A DNA stretch of 64,000 nucleotides from Favolaschia claudopus (GCA_037176885.1 JAWWNJ010000006.1:2790001-2854000); one strand, 5' to 3'; counted from the first letter of the stretch, positions 23,930 through 36,100 are shown. The notes: generated from the letters alone by a model not told the origin. Numbers and translations are program-made.

Positions 23930-24450
23930 TCATGGCTCTCGACTGCCCTCTACCTCTCGATCGTTCTCTTCACCCACAAGAGTCCACGGCGTCGAAATCC
24001 CAGATGAGGTTGCAGATGTGGGCTGTATGATAGGTGCAGGGGGCGGTTCAACAAGCTCGTCGTCAGGCTCAGGCGCGACTTCGCCGGACGGCCATGTCTG
24101 GTCCCTCATCCATGACAAATGTACAATCTTAATCTTCATTACTTAGTATCACAATGCAGACGAAGAAGAGCTATAAAACATACAACGAGTCTCATGGGCA
24201 GCCGTCTTTTCAAACGACCCCCAGCCCCGAGACCTTTCCAGATTTTCTCGACGCTGCCAAACCAAACTTCATCGCTGGTGAGGGCGTCAGGCGCGCTAAG
24301 AACTTGTTCCAATTTTCTCCGTGAAGATGAAGGTTCTGGGGCACGAGGCGGTACTGTTGGTGTCAACCACTTAGCCCGTCGAGCATTGTAAAAGTCGACC
24401 CCAGTCAAAGCTGGCGAGTCAGAGTGAGAGGAAGATGGAGAGTCGATCAT
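23930..24450 (-). CDS. Small protein of unknown function
   Basis: Two exons joined at an intron with donor GTATGT near 24187 give about 155 residues, starting MIDSPSSSHSDSPALTGV and ending EGSREP. It contains a central basic stretch (NARRAKWLTPTVPP, LKRRLPMRLVIVHL) and an acidic, Pro-rich tail. No family recognised and no signal peptide. Its ATG is 80 bp from the divergent NAA10 start, and its stop faces the LSM3 stop 122 bp away. Coding character and the clean intron support it, but expression is not proven here. Confidence 0.6.
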
Positions 24451-24530
24451 TGTGCCGCACGTGCAGTGATTTCCCCTTCTTCCCTCCCTCAACCTTGCCG
24501 CGCGCTTTTTGTACTTGAAGCGCCTCCACG

Positions 24531-25263
24531 ATGAACATCCGCCCAATACGCGTCGACGACCTCCCAGGGATGCAAGCCTGCAATCTCCAAAATCTTCCTG
24601 AGAATTATACCATGAGATACTACCTTTACCACGCAATGACCTGGCCTTCTCTATCCTATGTCGCCGAAGTATGTCTGTGCTCTTGTCCCGGTCTCTGCAA
24701 GCTATATAATGCGGTAGGACCACAAAGGTCGGATAGTAGGCTACATACTGGCAAAAATGTAGCCCTCAAAACAACGTTTTGTTTTGCATGACTCTGTCTG
24801 ATATGTGGTGGTAGGGACGAGGATGCTGCAGAAGACGCTGAGCCTCACGGGCACGTAACCAGCATATCAATTCTACGGAGCTACAGGCGGCTTGGTCTCG
24901 CAAAGAAATTAATGGTGCAATCTCGTATGTGTCGTTTCGCCATACGTTGAATTCCTACCTCAGCTCACTATAATTTTCTAGAGGAGGGTATGTGTTACAA
25001 GTACGATTGAGTGCGACGATTTGACCTTGTCGCTCTTCCTCAGCTATGGCTACGATCTACCGCGCCTCCTACGTCTCCCTGCATGTCCGCAAATCAAATC
25101 GTGCGGCCCTCGGTCTGTATCGTGACACCCTAGGTTTCACCGTGGAAGACATCGAGAAAAAATACTGTAGGTTATTTTTCGAGCCCGCAACATGGTCGAT
25201 AACAAATTTCCAGATGCGGACGGAGAGGACGCATATGCCATGCGTCTGTCCTTAAAACCCTAA
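24531..25263 (+). CDS. NAA10: NAA10, catalytic subunit of N-terminal acetyltransferase A
   Basis: The GNAT enzyme of NatA, which acetylates exposed N-terminal Ser/Ala/Thr residues co-translationally on the ribosome. Spliced product is about 155 aa, compared with about 235 in animals; the acidic C-terminal tail is missing, as in some fungi. Family motifs: [32 protein letters not shown], the acetyl-CoA loop [13 protein letters not shown], and [19 protein letters not shown]. The QSQEAM segment requires a 6-nt microexon (24982-24987) flanked by two introns. The product ends [10 protein letters not shown]. Confidence 0.93.
24982..24987 (+). other. NAA10: 6-nt microexon of NAA10
   Basis: The six bases aggagg lie between an acceptor (ttttctag) and a donor (gtatgt). 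Including them yields Gln-Glu-Ala at a conserved position; skipping them gives a single Pro instead and shortens the helix by two residues. Confidence 0.75.
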
Positions 25264-25401
25264 TGCATGACTTGAGACAGAATCGATGAAGCATCACTTC
25301 TGGGAAGCGTCCAGCCACACGGACGTGTAGAGTCTTTCCTGTACACTGCTTAATATTGAAAAGAATAATGTAATACATGGTTCCAAGCAAAATCTACAAG
25401 C

Positions 25402-26913
25402 TTACTGCCATTCCTTCCCCCACTCCGCCATCTCAGGCGGTTGCTCCGCTCGCTGTTCCAGCGGTTCGCGGTTCAGCGGAGTATCCGTTCGCTCAGGACC
25501 CTTAATATCCACCAAGACAGCAGCGCGCGCGCCAACAACAGCCTCTCTGATCACTTGCGCGGCTTGCAGACCCAAATCGTAGTAACCGTCGTTGGTTTTC
25601 GCAGCGAACATGCCGGTATGGGCTTCTACTTCATCGGTAGCTACTCCATTGCGCGCGAGGATGAAATGTGGCCCTGTAGATGACGATTTCTTCGGTAAGA
25701 CGATGAAAGTTCGTTCCGGAGCACCCAGCAACAGATTCGGCGGCAGGTAGGTATAGAAGCTGCCAGCAACAATCAGCCAAAAATCTGAACAGCTCTTGAA
25801 TACGCATACTTTCGAAACAGCACTCCTTCCTGCTTTTGAGCATTCACAAGAAAGTCAACCCGCTTGTTGTTCTCGTCCGCATTCCAGAGATGAGACACAT
25901 ATTTCATATGATCAGTCGCCCATGAATACCCAAGGCCCAGATCATCCCGCTTGTAATACGTTGCTCCAGCGGCGGCACCAGCCAGCAAGGCGCCGCCTGC
26001 CGCGTACGCCGCCGTCCCTGCCCATTTGCCCCACCCAGACGCAGGCGGTGTAGCTGGTGCAGATGGGGGAGCTGATTTGGTGCCAGCGCCAAAGCCGCCA
26101 GCCAAGGCGCCGAAGAGACCTGTGCCAACGGTCCGTGCGGCTTGGGCGTATTCCACGGCTTTGGTCGCGCTGTTTTTGAAGACGCCGGGGTTTAGTCCGA
26201 GATACTATGTACGTTGTTTGATCAGAAACGCCGTGAGAGAGAGAAACGGAGAGTTGGGTCCCACTGGGGTGTCGAATGCAAGGATGGCGATAATCTTGGG
26301 CCAGAGGATGTAATCAGGCTGAGTCTCTCGACCTTTCAGAAATTCCCGTAGTGTGTCGGCGGCAAGCAGCCCGCCCATACTGAGGTTCTTGTTCCGAAAC
26401 TGCTCTGTTCTGGTGCAGAGAAATCGGACATACCTGTGGCCGCACAGCACGATCTTAGCCTTCCCAGCACCTCCGCCGGACGCCACCTCTTTCTCGACCG
26501 TAAGAGTCGTTAACCAATCAGAGAATTTGATAACAGCTTCCGTCTGTATACTCAGTATTGAAGGCAGCTATTGGCATGCAGAAATCCAGCAAGTACCAGG
26601 TTGCCTTTCGTCTACAGTAAGAAGCAAGCCTGTAGTTGACTAGTGGCTCTACCGCATAGCGGCGGAGTGCATACCTCATAGGCCGGAAACACAACACAGT
26701 CGACCTAGAGTCGTTCAAGTTCGTCAAGGTTCTATGGTTCCAGAATCGAAGGGTGGTTGAACCAACCGAAGTGTTGGGGATGGTTTCTGTCAGGATATGT
26801 CGTAGCCTTGCCGGGAACTCCAAGAAGGTCTCGTCGGTGCCTTTGAAGCCGTGGATGAACACGACGATAACTATGTCGGAGACTGTTACCGCTAGGCTTG
26901 TCGATGGATCCAT
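25402..26913 (-). CDS. DUF676-type alpha/beta-hydrolase (putative lipase)
   Basis: Serine-hydrolase family related to yeast YOR059C-type lipases. Seven exons (26913-26767, 26704-26675, 26611-26597, 26543-26434, 26379-26265, 26204-25810, 25759-25402) join to 389 aa in frame. The start region VVFIHGFKGTDETF is the DUF676 signature; the nucleophile elbow GHSMGG is assembled across intron 26380-26433. A Gly/Ala-rich segment (GWGKWAGTAAYAAGGALL) may be a membrane hairpin. One exon is only 15 nt (TKGNL) and is needed to restore VFPAYETKGNLTEAV. The intron after exon 1 has a GTTGGT donor. Substrate unknown. Confidence 0.85.
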
Positions 26914-27094
26914 CTCTTCGTTGTGGGCCGGTGGTGATAGTGGTCAAAGCGTAGACTCAGATCATTGGTGTGACATCAATGCACAGTGCGGGACTATTTT
27001 TGGACGCAATCGCAAGCAAATTTAAATGGGCCCTTGCTTCGATGCTTCGAATAGACATACATACATACAACAGGTTACACAAAATTACATATAT

Positions 27095-28411
27095 TCATTG
27101 GCTTATACTCTGACTCCTGTACGGCGCTTGAGTCTGGAAAACAAAGGACGAGGACGATCCCTGAGAAGGATACTGAGAGGCAAATCCCGCATACTGCGGC
27201 GGATGTAGCGTGCGGGGGTTGATAGCGTCGCCATATGGGTGACTATGCAACTCCTGCCCAGATATCGTCAAAGTCCCAGAGAGGTATGTCTTCATGGGGG
27301 TCGCGGAGGGTGTTTGTGGTTCAGGTGGGGACGGGGAAGGATTCGGATTTTGACTGGGTGAGCCTGCGAAGGGAGGCGTTTGTTGAACGGCCGAGGGCGT
27401 CTGCCTCGGATCGGAGACACGTCGAGAAGCCTGGTACCAAGACTGTCGCCTTTGGAGCGGCATTTCTCGGGATGGAGTCCCAAAAGCACCCAACAATGAA
27501 CTATAGCTGCCCTGTTGTTGAGATTGAGATGGAGTTTGTGAACGAGATCGAGGGAGACTTGGAACGGGCTGGTCGTCCCAATTTAGTTCTCCCGCATAAG
27601 GGTTCTGCGACGCGCTCGCCCCGTTAACTTGACTTGACGAGGCGTGGGCACCTTCGAAGCTGGTGTCGAAGCTCTGAGTTAATTGTCGCTCGACTGAACC
27701 GTCAGAGCTAGTTTGTGAAGCAGAAAGCACGCTTCGATTTGCCACCGGAGTAGCCATAACTCTGCTCGCGGGTGCGAGGGTCTTTGAAACGAGGGCATCG
27801 AACTCGGGGAAGTCTGGATTAGGTATCAGCTGTGCGGATTCCGGTGGTTGAGCTAGGGCCGCAAATCCGGGAGTACGAGGTGGAGTTGGTGCAGATGTTG
27901 AAGGGAAACGCGTTAAGAATGGGCTGTTGCGTTGAGAGGTAATTTTACGGCGCTTGGTTGGCCGCGACGGTGTTTCGGGTAGCAAACTGAAGTCTACCAC
28001 ACGTAACGGGACTGATTCAGGAGCTTCTTGACTTGAGAAAGACTGCAAAGGAGGTCCAGACATAAAGTCTTTGCGGCGTGTATCAGGTGTTTGAACGGAT
28101 GAGGATCAGAGTAGGTTTTGCTCACTGGGATTCTGTGTCCCCATCGAATTGTTGGAATCGAAACCTGTTATTCCCGACAAACTCTCTCCGACTCCGTCCT
28201 CAGCCCTGACGAGTAGAGGAATATCTTTCACAAGGCAAGGCTCTGTCTGGTTGACGTGATCCCGAATATGTTCGAGGAGGTCGACAACATTGGAGAAGGT
28301 GTTTCGACACCAATTCCTGACCAAAAATGAGCATGGAATTCATCCGATAGTTCGTATCGAGTTCGCTTGCCATCGACATGGAAAATTCGAGTACTCGTAG
28401 GACTGCGACAT
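27095..28411 (-). CDS. Single C2H2 zinc-finger protein with low-complexity tail
   Basis: Exon 1 (28411-28371) encodes MSQSYEYSNFPCRW. The next exon begins after intron 28317-28370 and completes a perfect C-x4-C-x12-H-x3-H finger, PCRWNWCRNTFSNVV followed by DLLEHIRDH. That intron starts with GC rather than GT. The rest (about 390 residues) is Ser/Gln/Pro-rich, with a basic patch (RPTKRRKI) that could be a nuclear signal. The junction near 28060-28130 is uncertain: a GTGAGC donor at about 28119 with an acceptor at about 28067 keeps frame. Likely a nuclear, nucleic-acid-binding protein; target unknown. Divergent from the CCDC97-like gene, 137 bp between starts. Confidence 0.72.
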
Positions 28412-28548
28412 ACGCCAGAAAATTTGATGGTGAAAGTTGGGACCAAGTTCCCGTTGTTTACGGTTATGTACGCGTAGATGTCCCGTTACTATGGTCACGG
28501 TGTCACACCATTCTCTCTTTCTCACCTAATACTATCACCAGTGTTGCA

Positions 28549-29352
28549 ATGCCCGATGGAACATCTGTTGTAAACGACGCCCCGGTCCTTTCATACCTCG
28601 GGCTTGATCCCAACTACCAGCCAAACCCAAAGACAAAGCCCTATGATTTTCTAGCTCTACATCTTCGAGAATTACCTCCAAATCTTCTGCTGTCGACATT
28701 CGCGAACGTCGTTTCCCCCAAAGAAAGATCTAGGATTCCTACAATCCGGAATCGCCGTCTCAAATACGCCAATGCAGATCCACAAGAGCTTCGATTTTCT
28801 AATGCACGCGATACTTGGCCATTACTATACGATGGCCAGGAGCGGCGCAGGCAGCCAGAGGGGGACGATGAGAGAGAGTGGGCTGCTAAAGAATTCCTCA
28901 AAGACCTACCCAAGCATGTGGGCAAGCTTGGCGCTCTTTTAGGAGGATACGAAGACGAGGCAGGTTAAAGTGCCTCTCATCATTTGTTCACTTATTCTGG
29001 CATCAGCGCGAAGCTGAGCGGTTTCGTGCTATAAGGCGGGCCAGGGCAGAAGCTGAGTTTGTTCCCGAGGAAGAGAGTGAGAGTGACGAGGACGAGGAGC
29101 ATGACTCGAGGCAGCCTAATACAGAACAAATGACCGACGAAGATGCCAAAGCCTCGTTCACTCGTTTAGTTCGAGAGCACTTTATCTACGGTCTTCTCGA
29201 GGTACGGACTATGATTCAGGAGCCCTAAACCCACGACTAAACTGTTTGTGCAGGATATGGATTATGACAAAGTGGATTGGGATGAGAACTTGGATAGCGA
29301 CGGTGACCGCGACGCTGAAGAGCGCTGGTTTGATGAAGAGGAAGAAGACTGA
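28549..29352 (+). CDS. CCDC97-like protein (DUF2052)
   Basis: Three exons (28549-28963, 29014-29201, 29254-29352) encode 233 aa. The C-terminal half matches the family: LVREHFIYGLLEDMDYDKVD, WDENLD, then RDAEERWFDEEEED. In animals CCDC97 associates with the SF3b part of the spliceosome, so a splicing link is plausible but inferred. An acidic stretch (EEESESDEDEE) separates the two halves. The start at 28549 (MPDGTSVVNDAPVL) is preferred over an upstream ATG at 28378, which lies inside the neighbouring zinc-finger gene. The first intron's acceptor (ending gcgaag) is non-ideal. Confidence 0.78.
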
Positions 29353-29648
29353 CTGGATGAAAGTATTTCGAAGCTTTCTGAGTCAAACTCTGGATCTGCA
29401 TGCGTCTAACATGGTATGTACGCGTCTATTTGTTGTATCGTAGAACATGTACATCTCGTTAGTCAAAATATCACACAGCTTCAAAACGTCCATGAGTTCG
29501 GTCGATGAGAAGACAGACGTTCTCAAGGATGCATCAGTCCCTTGTAAATTTCTGGCAATTTGCATTTTCCCGCCAGTCGGTCACGCGTGACTCGAGTGAC
29601 CAGTTTCCTCCAGAGTCAAAGTCCATCGTCCGACCAGCCCTCAAGCAA

Positions 29649-31949
29649 ATGGCAGAAGCAGATCTCTTTCCCACCAATTCCATTCTCAACGAGCATAAAA
29701 AGAAGAAGAAACGCCATAGAGAACCCGATGAAGGACACGTCGAGAAAGACGAATCGGATAGGAAACGGCGCAAAAAGCACCGCGAAGCGGGCGATCCTCT
29801 CGTGGCTGAAAGCTCGACCCTTGACGCGTCCGCCGCTGTAAAGGAGAAGAAAAAGAAGAAGAAAGACAAGACTGAGCGTGGTGACACGTCGGCAGATGTA
29901 GCGGAGCAGCGAGCAAGCGATACTGCGACCGATGCGCTAGGGGAAACGACCTCAACGAAGGAAAAGAAGAAGAAGAGGAGGAAACGGGAATCCGAGGGCA
30001 TGACTGAGGACGCTGGGATTGCTGCTGAACCTGATGTGCAGCACGCCAAGGATCGCAACAAGCAAAAGAAGCGACAAGAGGAACATCCAACCCCAGAGGA
30101 TCCGCTCGCGAACTCGTTTACAGCCTCATTCGATGACCCCAGCATTGATCCTCCCGCGAAACCGAAGAAGAAAAAGAAGGCCAAAGAGCAACAGGTAGGA
30201 TGCGATTTCAGATCCCAGTTCGAATACTCATTGGTTTCGTTCGTTTAGCCCGCCGATGCATCGTCCTCATCTCTGTTGTCTCAGCATGTTCCAAACGACT
30301 CATTTACCGCTCCGGAATATATCACTCTGCCCAACAATACCCCGTCCCTTTTCCCTGGCCTCGATCACCTACCCTTCCCTGACCTTACTTTCGACGGTTC
30401 AAATGAAGATATTCTGCGTACCCTGCAAGGTCTTGACATGTCCCTGATGCCAGGAATCCCGTCAACTAGCTCGCAGCCGCCGGCTCACACCTCTGGCTCT
30501 TCGGTCTCTGGAGGACAGATTTCCAAGAAGAAGAAGCGTCAGACAGCCCTTGGTCTGACGCAGTCGTCTTCCACAGATACAACAGCCGCTCATGCTGAAA
30601 TTCTGAGCTCCAAATGGCTGAGTACTAAGCAACTTGCTGAGCTGGCCAAGAGCGAAGGTCCCCCCGCCCTGTATTTGCTTGCTTGCATGCCTGTCTCATC
30701 TATCTCCCAGGCCTTGTGTACAAAAAGGGGAAATTCTCAGCGATCGAAGCGAAGCAGGTCGAAGACGCGCTGGAAAACTATAAAGCTGTGAGTGGTTAGC
30801 CCTACGTTCATAATTCGACCCCCGGATCATCAATCTCTCTAGACCAGAGGTCTTTCAGAGGACAGTTTGAATGCCCTCATCTTCCCGGGTGACGGCCAGC
30901 GGAAAGACAAGGAATTTTGGGCTGAGATCAGTAGGCCGTTTTATGTCGCTTTCATCAATCTTGTAATTGACTACGGTGGGCAGCGAGTGCGGTTCCTCAA
31001 CGACCTCTGATAGCGGTTTATCATTATGCGCGACGAGCCCACCATCCCATGAAAGGGCAAGGCAACTGGAAGCCAGAAGAAGACGCGAGCTTAATACAGT
31101 TTGTTTCTCAGCATTACTTTCTTGTTTCCAATTGAGTATCGTCTTTAGAGCTGTTGCATCACTGGGACAACGCTGGCAGGAGGTGTCAGCTCGCGTCGCT
31201 AGACCGGCGGCTGATTGTCGCGACCGGTACCGCAACCACATAGTCAACCGTGATAAACGAGTTTTCGGTTCGTTGATTTCGTCGCAGGTTGATCCATGTT
31301 TCTCATCTTCACTTGCAGGGGTTTGGACTTCGGAAGAAGAAGCAAAACTTACCCAGATCGTTACCGAAATGCAAGAGGGAAAGGATCTCGACAATGATGT
31401 ATTTTGGAATGTGGTTGCTGAAAAGATGGATGGGACGAGGACTCGGGCGCAGTGCAGGATTAAATGGACCGATTCGTTGTCGAAGAAGTACAAAACCGAG
31501 GGAGCTTCGAACGCTCGCTGGAGTGCCCGAGACGCTGTCATGCTCATTCAACGGTTCGTCTGCAACGGCCTCCACAGCGGCTTTGTTAATTCGCTGTACC
31601 TCAGAGTCGACGCATTGAACGTCCGTGATGACACGGAAATCATCTGGAAAAACGTCTCAGTCCCAGAATGGAACCTCTGGAGCGGCCACGTTATGCAACG
31701 ACGATGGCAGACGATGAAGAAAGGTATCAAAGGCTACGAAGATATGACGCATTCAGGTGCGTAGAGTTTGCTGTTCCTTCAACCCACTTGACACTGACCG
31801 CAGAGATCATGGATATCTTGCGGGTCAAATACGCCGACGAACCATTTCACAAAGCTGGCAAGTACAAAAGCACGCAGTTCGTGGCGGACAGTGACGATGA
31901 AGAGGTTGGACCTGGCTCCAGCACCGGACCTGACCTTAGCCGGAAATGA
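29649..31949 (+). CDS. REB1: Reb1/TTF1-like Myb DNA-binding protein
   Basis: Likely nuclear factor binding rDNA terminators and polar replication barriers, as Reb1 does in fission yeast. Nine exons (29649-30194, 30249-30657, 30711-30787, 30843-30930, 30984-31098, 31149-31267, 31319-31553, 31605-31756, 31804-31949) join to 628 aa. The N-terminus is lysine-rich (repeated KKKKK blocks). Myb-type repeats follow: GNWKPEEDASLIQAVASLG with DCRDRYRNHI, then GVWTSEEEAKLTQIV with AQCRIKWTDSL, and RWSARDAVMLIQRV further on. The C-terminus ends in an acidic tail. Two introns (31268-31318 and 31554-31604) are 51 nt, stop-free and use GTTCGT donors, so the unspliced frame stays open. Orthology to Reb1 rather than another Myb protein is likely but not certain. 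Confidence 0.8.
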
Positions 31950-33140
31950 GAAGAGAAAGAAGCAACAGAGATAGTGGGCGCGAGGGTATTACCTTGCTTG
32001 CCAAGGTTTATTTAACTTAGCATTCCCGAACCCTCTTTTTGATCCTTGTGCACAGCATTTGTCATCATCAAGGTGGCACAAAGAGCCTTGCTGAAAGTCC
32101 GTTCTTTAGACAATTTGTTATGTATCCACGAACACTGAGTCTTCTTTGGGTACCCTAAGGTTTGAGGGGGGGTGTTCAAATGAAATTTACAGTTGTTAGG
32201 AATTGCCGAACAACTGAATTTTCTACGTGCCGTCTCAGCCGAGTAACAACTGCTACTTAGCAAGTTGAATAATGGGACTTGCACACAACGAATGCCACAG
32301 GCTTAGAGAGCCTCGCAAGAACCCAGAATTCCATGCTTTTATATGGAGCGGCGGGCGGAAGAGACACAGTGCCGGTTATGCCGCAGAGCGGCAGACAATC
32401 AGCATTGATTCTGAATCTCTGATTTGCTCAACTGTGAACCGTGGCATTCAAAAATGCGGGGAATCAGAATTCATCCTTGAACATCTCAAGATTATACAGT
32501 ACGACAGTCACTTGACACTCCTGGCTGTAGGAAATTGGTTGGGAATAAAACTCGGCAATCTATGACAAGACTGCCGGGGACAAGTCGGGGAATGGAGATT
32601 CCGAGAGGAAGAAGGAATGAGAGTAAACGAAGCAAATACAAGCCAGGAGGTTACACCACAATACAGGTCATCTTGAAGCCGTTCAACAAATGCTAGATAT
32701 TCAATATGGTGCCGCAATTTGGCAAACCGGCAATTTAGTTGCATCAAACTGAAGCGATTTGCCGGCACCGCCGTGAAAGTGGGGCCCGGCTTTCTATTTG
32801 GGAACCCTTGAGACGAGAGATTGGGGAGGTTTGGGTTCTCAATTTATAGATCTACTTATCTGTATAGAGACCTCACACACTATATTATTCCAGTCTCTTT
32901 TCCCGAGCGAGCAAGGTTTTAGCTGGCGGAGCCAGAGCTTTCGAGTACATACTGTGTGTATCCATGTAAATTTTGGCTCGTCTGCTGGTTTCTCTACGAA
33001 TTTCAAGGGATTGAACATTCTCCACCTCAGAACGTAACTCCAGCGTGAGATTTTCTTTCATTTAGACAGTGAGGTAAACCACCAGGCCTTACGGGCATGT
33101 CGTCCGTAAGGCAGACGCAGCCCTTAAGAGGGCAGCTTGC
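31950..33140. other. Intergenic, about 1.2 kb
   Basis: No supported gene. An imperfect inverted repeat (GGTGCCG at 32709 and CGGCACC at 32763) spans about 62 bp; this is weak. The last 60 bp contain three stem-loops described separately. The rest is featureless. Confidence 0.45.
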
Positions 33141-33147
33141 ATGCTGC
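33086..33147 (+). repeat. Three consecutive inverted repeats in the leader of the amidohydrolase gene
   Basis: Perfect arms: gccttacgg (33086-33094) with ccgtaaggc (33104-33112); gccct (33120-33124) with agggc (33129-33133); gcagc (33132-33136) with gctgc (33143-33147). The third surrounds the first ATG at 33141, and a second in-frame ATG follows at 33162. They could form RNA hairpins in the 5' leader. Confidence 0.5.
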
Positions 33148-36100
33148 AATGCCTCATACCAATGGACCTACTACCTTCGACCCGTTCACGACAGCTCATT
33201 CTGCTAGTCTCATTCTTCGCCTTGGTCTTCAATCTCTCGGACCATTTCCCTAAGCGTCATGTCTTCGGAACACCGGGACCGTCAATTCGCGCAGAAGAGA
33301 TTCGGCTGAAATGTCAAACTACCCAATCGTCTCCTGGCCCTTCGCCGCTCTTCCTGAAGCGTGAAGTATCCGACCGCTTCGAAATCGGGACCAACTCTAC
33401 TTTGATCACCAATGCGACAATTCTAGTTGGGAAGGGGAACGAAACAAGCATCCGGCATGGAGATCTGTATTTGGACAAAGGAATCGTGAAGGCTATAGGG
33501 AGCCTTTCTTACTTGAAGCAAGCAAATGTTCTCAACTTGACTGTCATAAATGCCAACGAAGCGTGGGTTACACCTGGTCTCGGTATGTTGATACGGGGTT
33601 CACTGCAGAGGGTATCATTTGAACGCAATGCCTCGTAGTGGATTTGGATACTCATCTGGGATTGATGAGCGCCCCTTTTATGTCGGGTAAGCTGCCTCCA
33701 ATTCAAGATGGCCTAGACACTGAAATTAGGATGCAGGAGCATTGGATGCCAGTTCCACGAAAGGACCTGTTCTGCCGTGGCTGCGAAATATAGATGGTTT
33801 GAATCCTCATGACGAAGGAATGCAGCTTGCTATTGCGGGGGGCGTCACATCAGCTCAAATATTAGCTCGGAACTCGAACAATATTGGTAGGATTCCTTGC
33901 GTTGCCTTCTGTCGACCATGGGCTCAGATTAATCCACACAAGCTGGTCAGACAGTTATCGTGAAACTGCGGCAGACATCAGAAGGCTCCCCATTATCCAT
34001 GGTGGTTGAGCCGCCTCATAATTTGAACAAAAGTGCGGATTCAACGCGGTGGCGACATCTCCAGTCAGTGGTTGCGATCCATTACCGGTAACAGATTTCA
34101 TAACGCCGTGGACCCAGACAAGCTTGCGGCGAGGTTCCATCTGAATACGGAAATCGCCCTGATGCAATCTGGGCTTTGCGTGCGGCGTATGCCAGAGCAC
34201 AGAACATCAGGGAGGCTCAAGATGCGTATTGTCGGCAGGTAGAAGTTAATGCTTGGGACGCTGTGGATGCCTTTCCGGAGAACCTCCAATACGAGTCGTT
34301 AGTGGACGTTTTGCGAGGCAAAGTCAAGGAAAGTAGCAAATATATGAGTTCTTCCTTCTGCTCATTGTACATCAGGTTACAACCCAGTGTCAAGGAGCGG
34401 TCGATATTGACGCGCTTGTTCGGGTGCGTGTTGGTATATCCACCAATTTGAACACGAACTGAAGAGGACATAACGCTAGCTCACGAACGAGTTTGAGTTT
34501 TCGATTGCTTCTATTCAGCATGCATCAGAAGCTTGGCTTGTACCCGGCCTTGTAAATCGAACATGGGGCGGACCCCCGACCATCGCTTTGTTTGCGACAC
34601 ATTACCGGTGCGAATAACTGGTTCTCTTGGCTAAATTTTTGTTTGAGTTTAGATTTGTAGTTATGGTTCCAGTTCATACCGAGGATCAGAGTTTGCGCCC
34701 CGCGTCCTCACGGATGCAGGCATCACCGTCGCAATGAAGGTAAGTATCTGGTCATGTACACATCCGCCAAGGAATAACTGACCATTGCGATAGTCCGCTC
34801 ATCCCGTCGTTAACTCGCGATATCTCCTTCAAGAGGCTCAGCGCGCAAATTACTACGGATTAGATTCATTCCTCGCTCTGGCATCGGTTACTTCCATCCC
34901 GGCTGCAGCAATCGGTCTGGACCACCGCATTGGCAGTTTGCATGAAGGAGCCGATGCCGATGTTGTTATGTGGGACTCGAATCCGTTACAGCTTGGCGCT
35001 ACGCCTGTCCGTGTTTGGATCGACGGAATACTTCAGATTCCGCTGCCTCCCCGAATTGATAGGGATAACGCTATTAACGAGGGTATCGGAAAAGAGGGAG
35101 AGGAATGGAGGCGTTTCCCGTCGGTTCCAAAGTGGGAAAACGAGCGCAAGAAAGCCATCCAGTGGGAGGGTTTACCCCCTCTTATGCCGCGGAAACAAGG
35201 AGGAAATATCGTGTTTCTCAATGTGAAGGATGTGTGGACCAGGGAGGGAGCAATGCGGCCAGCCTCGGGTTCGCATTCGAATCTCGTCAACATCACTGTG
35301 AAGGGTGGAAGAATTGTTTGCTTTGGTGACAACGCTGCCTGTCCGTTAGAGAGCGTCGAAGAGTACCTGGATTTAGACGGCGGCCACATCGCGCCTGGCA
35401 TGATGACGTTCGGGTCATCACTGGGTTTAGAGGAGATTTCCAGCGAACCTTCGACGGGCGATGGCAACCTCTACAATCCATTCATCGAACCAGTTCCTCC
35501 CATTCTTAACGACCCTGCAGCTCTGGCCAGCGCTGCAGAAGCTCTGATGTTCGGAACAAGAAGTGCACTGTAAGTCTGTCCTCTTGTTCAGTAGCGTGAT
35601 TGACTCTCGTTCGTCAGAACGGCGTACCGGTTCGGTGTGACATCAGCTACTGTGAGGGAGACATCTTCCGGCGATGCTCGTAACATGATTTCTGGCCTTT
35701 CTACGACCATTTCCACTGGGGCCTCACATGCGATGGAGAGAGGTGCAATAATACAAAAGTATACCGCTCTGCATGTCGCCATACGACGGCCAGATCCCAT
35801 CTCGAAAACTCGACAAGTGAGCGTGAGCAACCAAATTGCAGGACTTCGACGATTGTTGTTGGGATGGGAGACGCAAGAGACAGACACGAAAAGATGGTTC
35901 AAGAAGGCAGCAGAGGTAACACTACGGATTGCTCCCTATTTTGAGGTGTTCCTCATGGCGTTTAGGGAGTTATTCCTCTCGTGATCGATGTGGGGAGCGC
36001 AGATATCATGGCAACATTACTGATCTTGAAAACCGAGGTAGAAAATCAGCTGGGGACCCGAATGCGGATGGTGTTCAGTGGAGCAGCAGAAGCGCATATT

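Noticed and set aside
29534..30184. Minus-strand frame rich in Phe and Ser opposite the Reb1-like gene
   Set aside because: The poly-Phe runs are the complement of Lys-rich AAG/AAA repeats in a real exon.
32708..32769. Possible small inverted-repeat element (GGTGCCG ... CGGCACC)
   Set aside because: Arms are only seven perfect bases and no target-site duplication is visible.
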